The notes below the pieces were generated by a model that worked only from the letters and a program-made list of their open reading frames with translations, was not told the origin of the DNA and searched no databases. Shown here in pieces: positions 30,608 through 39,900 of a DNA stretch of 64,000 nucleotides. A program made the translations under genes and the position numbers. The DNA lies in contig OX419757.1 in the NCBI GenBank assembly GCA_948567375.1, positions 49,349,665 to 49,413,664 of the forward strand, in the 5' to 3' direction. Every line of letters begins with the position of its first letter. The stretch's first letter is position 1. Source of the DNA: Lunularia cruciata (Eukaryota; Streptophyta; Marchantiopsida; Lunulariales; Lunulariaceae).

Positions 30608-33342
30608 CTAATCCGATCTGATGTCTACTTCTTCCTCGGCTTTCAAACCTGAACCCAAAGTAATCTTACTTCCTACTACTCTGTCCTCGGGTTTCACAAC
30701 TTCTAATTCTTCTACCAGATCCAGCAATTCTCTTTCCTGATCTAAAATTCCACTAGTGGGTAATCTATCTAACTCCTTATCTCCCAACCCACTCTTCTCT
30801 AATGTCTCCATTAGTAACTCCCAAGACATTTGTACTCCTACGTTATTTACTTCGGGTTTTGTTTGAACATCTTTCCAAAGCTTTTCCATCTCTATTTTCA
30901 CTAAGTCTAATCTAATTGAAATGTTGTCTTCTACTTCTAATATCTTCCTATCTACCCAAATTCTGAGACTAATCAACAAGGCGTTCATATCTATGTCTTT
31001 TGCTTGTCTTCGCCTTGTCTCCTGCACCAACAACTTCAACTCGTGCAGCCTTGTCTCCTCAATCCAAATACTGGCTTCTGTACTTAGCATCTCATTCATT
31101 TTGAGGACAATTTCCTTCACTAGCTCCAATCTGGTCTTCCTTTGTCGCTCTGGATATGCAAGCCAGTCCTCTCTGTACATTGCCAACTCCTCCTTGAACT
31201 CAACTTTCACCGTCTCCTTCTCCTTCTCCTTTTGTACAATCTTCTCCTCCTGATTATGAAGTAATTCTCGTAGTCTTTCTTCTTCCCTATATCGTGCCGC
31301 CAACTCTCTTTGCCAGAGTTGCTTCTTCTCCTCAACACTCTCCATCACCTTATTGAGCTCCTGATCCTTTGCTGCTACCCTCGCCATAGCATGGATTACT
31401 TCTACTCTTGAATCAGCAAATTGCTGCTTCAAGATCTCATACTCCGCTACTTGTCTCTCCCTTGCTATAGCACTCTTCTTCACAAGATCCTCTCGATAAT
31501 TTACTTCTCTCTTCAGGTCTTTGATTACGTGACTTCTTACTACTGCCTCCGCTCGCAGTACTTCTCTTTCCTCCTCACCTTGGGTTATACTCTTCTTCAA
31601 CTCCGAGTTTTCTTCTTCTAATCTCGCTAGCACCTGCAATACAGTCTTCACCTCTGGACATGTCGATAATTTACTTCTCTCTTCAGGTCTTCGATTACCT
31701 GACTTCTTACTACTCCCTCAGCTTGCAGTACTTCTCTTTCCTCCTCACCTCGGGTTATACTCTTCTTCAACTCCGAGTTTTCTTCTTCTAATCTTGCCAA
31801 CACCTGCAATACAGTCTTTACCTCCGGCATTTCCTTCTTCTTATGTTCTAACTTTACCAACAACAGACACACCACTTCCCGCAGGTACTCCACTCCATCA
31901 CTCGGAATTACTTCTTCTCGTGTGGCCACTTCTCTTTGTACTTTGTGTTCATCTGATACCCACCTTCTTCTCTGTAGTCTTCGTATCGGAAGTGACGCTT
32001 CACTTCCCGAGCTTTCTCCTACCTCTTCCTTCACTTTACTCGGCCTCGCTTCACACTTTGCCTTACGTCTCAAGCAAATTCCTCGCTGTACGGCAATCTT
32101 CTTTTCCTCGGGCACAGTTACTTTGTCTTCCAATTGTGTGTTGTCTTCAGCCTCCATCTTGGCTTGCACTTCTTCTTCGTATTCGTCAGCTGCCGGCACC
32201 AATGTCATCTCTCCCCCTTCATCACTATCATTGCTCTTATTTCCGCCTTGCAATGTTAGCTCAGGTTCCTCCTCATGTTCCGGGTCTCCTATTTTGAGCT
32301 CGGTCTCTCCTTCTGAGTCTTCGTCCTCCGACTCAGTCACCATCATACTTCGCCTCGGGTTACTTCTTTGCACCTTCTGAGGTTTCTTGCTGTCTTTGGC
32401 TTCTCCTTGCCAACTCCTCTTCTTTGATTTTGGAGTGCTTGCTTCTATCTCCATGCTCTTACCCGTCTTCATGTAGTATTCATCCGTGCTGCGGATTTGG
32501 AGAATGTATTGTTGTTCCTCCACGTCGACTTCTCTTCTCAAGTCGGGATGGAAGTGAGACACCATTCTGCTTTGCTCCGCCGAGTTGAGCAAATTCAACC
32601 CGAGGTAAAAATGTGCTGCAAATGGCACGATGTAGTGTGGTGGCGACTTATCCCGCAAATTCCACACCATCTGTCTCGTCCTCCTATGGAAGCACCTTGC
32701 CCAATTTATAGGTTCTCCTCCAAACAACTTATGGAAGAACACCGCTTGGTGTTTCATCACATAAGTTGTTCTCTCTGGCTTCAAGATTGCCATGAGAGCA
32801 CTCACAATCCCTCTCTTCATTGGATCCTTGTAACTCACAACTTTATACCCATTCTTCGTTCTCTTTGACGAGAAAGCGTCTCTCACCTCCTGAGTTTCTT
32901 GAGCTATCTCTCCTTTCCCCAAGAACGTGGCTCCCTGCTCTGAGCCTGCCTCCTTCCCGAGTATGAGTCTCCAATCCGACTTTGTCCAGCGAGCCGGAGT
33001 TCCTCTCTTCCCTTCTTCCTCGGGTCCATCGAGACACTTCCTCTCGATGATTTCTGTCATAAATCTTGGAAAACTTACATTCCAGTTCCATGCCAGAAAT
33101 GTGATCCGAAGTCGGCTCAAGACTTTGATCCTTGCTATCACGCCTAACCTCCAAATTGCATGATTTCTCACTGCAAATTCAGAGTTCTTCTTTCCTCCTC
33201 CCATCTCTTCTACTTTCTCACTCTCTCTCGATTTCACTCTTACGACTTCTCCCTTGTGCACTAACATGATTCCAACTCTATTTCCCTTCCCGCAATCACC
33301 TACAAGACGACTTCTCAACGGCGAAGGAAAATTACTCGACAT
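30608..33342 (-). pseudogene. LTR-encoded coiled-coil protein, best copy (D 3' LTR)
   Basis: 564 codons are open from 33,342 to 31,648, and a second open stretch of 347 codons (31,651-30,608) completes the protein; a 170-bp tandem duplication breaks the frame between them. Residues 1-290 are a globular region (RNHAIWRLGVIARIKVLSRL, SYKDPMKRGIVSALMAILKP, GEPINWARCFHRRTRQMVWN, PPHYIVPFAAHFYLGLNLL, HFHPDLRREVDVEEQQYILQ). Residues ~300-470 are acidic with basic patches (KSKKRSWQ, LRRKAKCE). The remainder is a long E/K/R heptad coiled coil (ARLEEENSELKKS, EEKKQLWQRELAARYREEER) ending in a Leu/Glu tail. No zinc finger, signal peptide or membrane segment. Role unknown; Athila ORF1-like affinity of the N-domain is only a guess. 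Confidence 0.82.
31493..31829. repeat. 170-bp tandem duplication in D 3' LTR
   Basis: TCGATAATTTACTTCTCTC occurs at 31,493 and again at 31,663, and the following ~165 bases repeat with few differences. It is absent from the partner LTR and from A and B, so it arose in this copy. As 170 is not a multiple of 3 it breaks the coiled-coil frame. Confidence 0.9.
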
Positions 33343-33618
33343 TTTGTTGTTGCAAGTTCGATTTTTATAGAGTTGCGCTTCTTCGTCTTGTCACTTTGAG
33401 TTTCTACCAAGAAATCACACCTCCAGCATGCACATGTCACTGTCAATAAACCTTTGCGCGTATGGGTCGCTAGTTTTTAAACGGCCCCTTCTTGAATTTC
33501 TTGCCCTGACGAAAGGTTGTTAGACTTTCTTCACCTCGAGTTGAGCTCCCCTCGATATGAAGACATTTTACTTCGGGTTGTATGATGACAGGGCATTTCC
33601 GAGTACTTTGTCTTATGA

Positions 33619-33640
33619 CCCGAAGTCACTTTACTTCGGG
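33619..33640. promoter_or_regulatory. 8-bp dyad in LTR U3 region (D left LTR)
   Basis: Arms CCCGAAGT and ACTTCGGG around the loop CACTTT, at the same distance from the LTR start as in A. Perfect pairing here and, with other bases, in A left and B. The function is inferred. Confidence 0.35.
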
Positions 33641-33753
33641 TTTCATCTCGAAGACTCTTTTCTTCACCTTCTTCGGCCATACATGCGCAATCCGACTTCT
33701 CTATACACTTCTTTTCCTTAATTTTGAACAAAACAAAAAATGTGGGCACCACA

Positions 33754-33770
33754 TACCCCCTCCCTCAAAT
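33754..33770 (-). other. Polypurine tract of element D
   Basis: Minus-strand ATTTGAGGGAGGGGGTA directly before the 3' LTR; its TGA ends the integrase frame at 33,765. Confidence 0.82.
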
Positions 33771-34917
33771 TTGAGTGTCCCCGAAAACATAGACCTCGGG
33801 TGTTTTAGAAACTTTCGAGTCTATAGTCCAATATTCCACAACTCTCCACCCGTTTACTCGAGTGGCAAAAGGATTTCCTTCCAAGTCTATGAGCTGCATG
33901 GACCCATTTTTGTAAAGATGAAGAACTTGATAGGGACCTATCCATCTCAAATGCAACTTGCTTGGAAAAAATATTCGGCGATTGTCATATGACAAAACCA
34001 AATCTCCTTCACGTATAGCCACAGGCTTGATTCTCTTATCGTGCTTGACTTTCCTCTGTGCTTGTACTTCTTTCGTGGTTTGCATTGCATCGTCTCTTTT
34101 CTCTTCTAACCACATCAGTTGATGAATCCAAAGATCCTGACTTTCTTCTTCCGACATTCGTTCTTTGCAAAGAACCCGATATGTCGGCACTTCAAATTCA
34201 ATTGGCAGTATGGGATGCAAGCCATATGTCAAGAAGTATGGAGTTTGTTTGGTTGTAATCTTTTCTGTCATTTGATATGCCCACAACGTGGCTGGTAATT
34301 TTGTATCCCAGTCATAGGCATAATTGAAAATCACCTTATTCAAAATTTTACAAAGTAACCCATTCACTTTTTCCGTTAAGCCATTTGCTTTTGGGTTATA
34401 AGGAGTTTACTTCCGATGTTTAATCTGAAAGTACTTGGTTAACGCCTCCATTACAGAGTTCAAAAAATGTATTCCTCGGTCACTGACCAATTCCAGAGGA
34501 CACCCATATCGGGAGATGATGTCTCGAAAGGAAAAATTCTGCCACCGTTTCAGCATCATCTCGGCAAGTTGCTTCAGCTTCAACCATCTTGGTAGCATAG
34601 TCAATGCAAACCAAAATGTATTGCTTTCTTGTGACTCGGGTCACTGGTTGAATGGGACCCACAAAATCAATCCCCCATTTCTCAAATGGGGCCAAAGGCA
34701 AAATTGGTCTCAAAGGCCATTGAGAAGTAGCCATCGGCTTCCCCGTTCTCTGACAAGCATCACAGCTTTGAACATGAGCATGTACATCTTTGTACATTGT
34801 AGGCCACCAATACCCTGCCGAAAGAATTTTCTTTACAGTATTCTTCAGAGCATAGTGTCCTCCCGATGCTTTGGAGTGTAAAGATTTAATCACTCCTCCT
34901 ACTTCGTATGTCTCCAA
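33765..34917 (-). pseudogene. Integrase of element D, broken
   Basis: Piece 34,917-34,480 has the full HHCC finger (LHSKASGGHY with both His; SCDACQR), then KWGIDFVGPIQPVT (first Asp) and DYATKMVEAEATCRDDAETV. A frameshift near 34,480-34,550 precedes SDRGIHFLNSVMEALTKYF (second Asp; readable 34,604-34,407). After a stop near 34,400 the 200-codon piece at 34,367-33,765 carries the tail, with GPY/F-like LRWIGPYQVLHLY. The expected catalytic Glu lies in the broken stretch near 34,380. No chromodomain and no env-like frame follow. Confidence 0.9.
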
Positions 34918-34920
34918 GCA

Positions 34921-36207
34921 TCACCGAAGTACTTCGTCTTTGCCCATCTTAAATAAAATGATGTGTTTAAGCTGGTACGGCCCCATTTTCCTGAGAAAGA
35001 CTGCCCGCTGTTCCGGGTCCATCCCCTCAGGACAATGGAGAGTATTTAGATAATTATATTCAGCTGCATACCTTGTACTTTGCATTGCTGATAAGTGATA
35101 CAACTCTTCGTCAGGGAACCGATCGTCAATTTCCCACTCCTGGTCTTGAGTCTCTAACCTGGACAGGAAGTCCGCATTCAAATGCAAAGCTCCCTTCCTT
35201 ACTTGTACAATATACGTGAACTCTTGTAACAACAAGATCCATCTTGCAATTCGCCTTGATAAATCTGCCTTCTTGACCAAATGTTGCAATGCATAATGGT
35301 CAACATAGAAGACAAACTCATACCCCAACAAATAATGACAAAATTTCTTGCAGGCATGCACCATTCCGAGGGCTTCTCTTTCAGTCGTCAAATAGTTCTT
35401 TTCAGAAACTAAAAGTTGTTGACTGGCATAATACACCGGGTAGTCCTTCTTCTTCTCGTCCTTCTGACTTAAGACGACTCTGATGGCCATGGACGAAGTG
35501 TCCACATATACATGAAAAGGGACGTCCCAATTTGGGGCCCTCATTACTGGTGCTTCAACCAGCTTCTTCTTCAACACCTGGAAAGCTCTTTCTTGATTTG
35601 CTTCCCACAGATAGTCTTTGGATTTCTTCAAAAGCTTTGTAAGTGGTGCAGCAAGCACTGCATAGTTTGACACGAAGCGTCTATAATATCCGACATGTCC
35701 CAAGAAGGCTCTCAGCTCTTGGATGTTCTTTGAAGATTCCAAAGCTGCGATTATCTTGACCTTCTCAACATTGACTTCAATACCTTGGCTTGACACCCGA
35801 TGCCCCAGAAGAATTCCCTCCTTCACTGCGAAGAAGCATTTCTCCGGGTGTAATGACAAGCCGGCAAAACAACACCTTTCAAAAGTTTTTCAAAGGTAAT
35901 CTAAATGTACCTAAATGTATCTAAATCTGAATGTATCTAAATGTAATCTAAATCTCTTCGCCCAAACACACAAAAGTCATCAATGAAAACTTCCACAAGT
36001 TTGCACATGAAATCTTTGAAGATTGAATTCATCATCCGCTGGAAAGTAGCGGGGGCATTACACAACCCAAAGGGCATTTGATTGTAAGCAAAAGTGCCCA
36101 AATTGGTCATGAATGTAGTTTTATCCTTGTCTTCTTCTCGAATGGATACTTGATTGTACCCTGAAAATCCATTGAGAAAACTATAACAAGGATGCCGCTA
36201 CCTGATC
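34921..36207 (-). pseudogene. RT C-terminal half and RNase H of element D
   Basis: From the C insertion site, RT continues with YSFLNGFSGYNQ-type sequence and the FIDD box at about 35,973-35,987. Slippage repeats of a CTAAATGTAT-like unit at 35,898-35,955 then break the frame. A 312-codon open piece (35,859-34,921) holds the RT thumb (LRAFLGHVGYYRRFVSNYA) and RNase H (YVDTSSMAI, TTEREALGMV, YVDHYALQHL, NADFLSRLE). It is the longest open pol piece in D. Confidence 0.9.
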
Positions 36208-36886
36208 TGTGAGCCGGCCTGTCTCTCACTCAGGATGAACCTCTGATGGCTATTATGGTAGCGCACCATGGACTAAGAAGGCAAGGAACCCCAACTCCAT
36301 CATACTCCTCCAAGGCTAACACTCCAAGACTCAAGACATTGCTCACTAGAGAACTCAATGAGAGAGAGATAGTTGCAAATGAAAGGATGATGAGTACCTC
36401 CTCACTCCTTGTTTATATACTTGTGAAATAGTTACGTACCAAAGTTACTAATTACCGTAGTAACTCAAGTTACTAGACTAAAAGTCAAGTAAAGTCAAAA
36501 AGTAGAAAGGAATATCCATTCACATGGGCATATTCCCCTTATCTTGACCCAACCACTAAAGCAAGGATTCCTTCACATGGGCTATCCTTGGACTAAAGAA
36601 GAATCCAAAACAAAAAGGCTTGCGGGCCCAAGAGTTCTCAACTCTTTCTCCAAAGCCAAACACCTAGGAATAATACCAAGTCAACACACTAAAATCCAAA
36701 ATAGTGGTGCTCATCTTTTCTACTTCCTCTAAAGTAAGGTCCCATCTATCTTAGCTATGACTAACTTTAGCTAACCATGACTAATATAGAACCATCCTTT
36801 ATCTCTATATAAATAATATCTCTTAAGTACTTGTAATACCAAGCTAAATATCACAATACCACACACATGCACAAATGGGTGTTACA
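36208..36886 (-). repeat. 3' LTR of element C (679 bp)
   Basis: TGTGAGCCGG...GGGTGTTACA on the plus strand; sense start TGTAACACCC. It matches 43,331-44,009 with about three differences (GAGAACTC/GAAAACTC, TTACGTACC/TTACATACC, TTTCTCC/TTTCCCC). TATA-like GTATATAAAC lies on the minus strand near 36,420-36,411. Confidence 0.97.
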
Positions 36887-36896
36887 TTTACCCCCG
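36887..36896 (-). other. Polypurine tract of element C
   Basis: Minus-strand CGGGGGTAAA directly abuts the 3' LTR. It lies 38 bases past the gag-pol stop codon, so nothing is encoded between pol and the LTR. Confidence 0.75.
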
Positions 36897-36934
36897 GACT
36901 AAGTTTTCACTTTGTCCTCAAAGTGAAGGTCTCT

Positions 36935-39900
36935 CTACCTTCTATGGTACATCTTCAACTTATCATGGTTAATCCTATCAAAGTGTCTTCCTCCCAACTC
37001 CTTGAGATCATAGGTGTAATTGCCCCACACCTTCTCTACTATGAAAGGTCCAAAGTACTTAGGCAAAAACTTCTTTTGCACTCTCTTGAATCGAATGGAA
37101 TCAAACAACATTACCCAATCACCTTCTTTGAAAGGCTCCACCTTCTTCTTGCCTTGCCTCTTGTCATCGCTCTCCTTTTGTTTCCTTTGGGCTTGCTCCA
37201 CTCGAACCATAGCAACTGCTCTTGCCTCTTCCAACTCCATGAGTTGATCCTTCCTTGACTTCCCTGCATCACTTCCTTGTGCTTTCTTCAATCTCCTATG
37301 AATGCTTTGGAAGGTAGGAAGATCAAAGTGAATAGGTACGGTAGACTCAATACCATACACCAATTGGAATGGAGAATATCTAGTGGAAGTCTTCATGGTT
37401 GTCCTATACTCCCACAAAACTGCATGAATCCTCTTGTCCCAATGATGTTTAGCCCCCTCCATTTCTGCATCTTTGGCCAACATCATGCACAAGGTCTGAT
37501 TGGTTCTCTCTGCCAAGCCATTGGAATTTGGCTTATAGGATGTAGTTACTCTATGTGTGATAGAGAAATGTCGTAGCATGGCTGTAGTAATGCTTCCTGT
37601 AAACTCTCCTCCTCTATCAGAAACCAACTCCAAAGGGCATCCAAACCTAGTGATAATGCGTTCATAAAGAAATCTACCCACTTCATCTTCATTCTTGTTC
37701 CTCAATGGTCTAGCCTCAACCCACTTGGTAAGGTAATCAGTAACTACCACAATGTACCGATTGTTCCTTGGGGCTCTATTGAGAGGTCCTACAAAATCAA
37801 TTCCCCACTTCTCAAAAGGTCCTAGCAATGGAATTGATCTAAGTGGTGGAGTGGATGTAGACTTTCTAGCAAAAGCTTGACAAACATGACAAGTTTTGCA
37901 ATAATCAAGACAATCCTTGAAAATCCCTCTCCAATGGTAACCTGCATCTAGAATCTTGAAAGCAGTCACCTTTCTTGCAAAGTGTCCTCCACATACTAAA
38001 CCTTCATGAAACTCCTTTATGAGTAGGATAGACTCTTCCTTACCCACTGCTCTTCGAAGTAGACCATCTGCTCCTTGGTGAAAAAGAATATCCTCCACCA
38101 TTGTGTAAGGTCTAGATCTTGCTGCAAGGGCCTTCCTCTCCCTAGCATGCATCCCTTCTGGATAGTTACCTCTTGTCACAAAATCCACAATCTCCTTGTA
38201 CTCCATTGGAATCTCTTGAGTGACTGAGATTGTCATGAGCTCCTCATCCGGGAAGGAATCATCTACTGGCTCATCTCCATCATGATCATAGGCTCTAGAT
38301 AACAAATCAGCATTTGCATGTTTCTTTCCTGGCCTATCCTCAATTGTGTAGTCATACTCAGACAAGAGTATCATCCACCTTGCTAGTCTCCCTTCAACAT
38401 TAGGCTTGTTGAAGATGTACTTCAAAGCCTTGTGATCCGTGACAATTGTGGCTTTCCCTCCAATCAAGTAGTGTCTAAACTTCTTGAGACCAAAGATCAC
38501 TGCCAACCCTTCTCTCTCTGTGACAGAGTAGTTCTTCTCTGCTGAAACCATCTGCCTACTAGCATAAGCTATTGGATGATCATGCCCATCTTGGTCTAAT
38601 TGACTAAGAGTGCATCCTATAGCTACATTAGAAGCATCAGTGTAGAGGATGAAAGGCTTACTCCAATCAGGTTTAGCAAGAATTGGAGCTACAACAAGGG
38701 ATTGCTTGAGCTCCTCAAAAGCTTTGAGAGCCTCTTTGTCTTCCAAAATCACCATGTAATCTACACCCTTCTTCATGTAGATGGTCAATGCATAAGCCTT
38801 GTTGGAAAATGAGAAGATGAACCTCCTATAGTACCCAACCATTCCCAAGAATTGGCGTAACTTTGTCAAGCTTGAAGGGAATGGAAGGTCTGAGATTTTC
38901 CTCACCTTCTCAGGATCAACTGCTATTCCATCCTTGGAGATGATGTGCCCCAAAAGTAGACCTTCTTCACATCCAAAAATGCACTTCTCTGGGTTGAGTG
39001 ATGCATTTGCCTCATCCAAGCGTTGCAAGACTTTGATTAGGAGCTCAAAGTGCTCCTCCTTGCTCCCATAGACACAAAAGTCATCAATGAAATCTCTCAC
39101 AAATTTCCCAATGAAAGGTTCAAATACCTTGTTCATGAACCGTTGGAATGTGGCTGGAGCATTGCAAAGCCCAAAAGGCATGACCTTGAAAGCGTAAGTT
39201 CCCCAAGGTGTGGTGAATGTGGTGAGTTGTTGATGCTCTGGTGCAATCTTTATTTGGTTATATCCACTATAACCATCTCCAAAACTGTACCTCTCATGAC
39301 CTGCAACCTCCTCCAAGATCTCATCAATGAATGGCAATGGGTAGTAGTCCTTCTTGGTAACAGCATTAAGCTTCTTGTAATCCACACATACCCGAAGCTT
39401 GCCATTCTTTTTCTTCACAATGACAATTGGAGACACCCATTCTGAATTCTCCACCTCAAAGATAAATCCAGCCTCCTTGAGCTTATCAATCTCCTCCTTC
39501 ACAACCAAAGATATTGGTGGGCTAATGCGACGTTGCTTTTGGCGGATTGGTCTTGCATGTGACTCCACCTCTATCTTGTGCTCCTCCAAGGTGACTTCCT
39601 TCAAATCCTTGTAACTAAAAGCAAACACATGGATGAACTTGCGGAAAATCTCCTCAAATCTCACCTTCTCCTCCTTGGTAACATTTGGGCCATACTTGAG
39701 GGTAGATAACCTTCTCTCTACCTCCTCAAGTGTCAATGGTGATTTATCTGGGTCCTTCAAAACCTCTGGCTTAGGTGCAAAATCCATAGCACACAAGGGA
39801 TACACATCTGAATCAGATTCAGATTCATCTTCCTCCGTGGAAGTCTCCTCTTCCATGCTTGTGTCCACACCTGAAGCTCCTTCTTCAGAATCTGATTCCC

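Larger units (their letters stand above)
29815..33753 (-). repeat. 3' LTR of element D (3,939 bp)
   Basis: Plus-strand edges TGTGAAAACCCGGC (29,815) and GTGGGCACCACA (ends 33,753). It is longer than its partner because of a 170-bp tandem duplication (31,493-31,829) and because the partner lost 96 bp. It contains the best preserved LTR-encoded frame (start 33,342). TATAAAAA lies on the minus strand at 33,369-33,362, 27 bases before that ATG; another candidate is GTGTATAGAG near 33,717. Confidence 0.95.
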
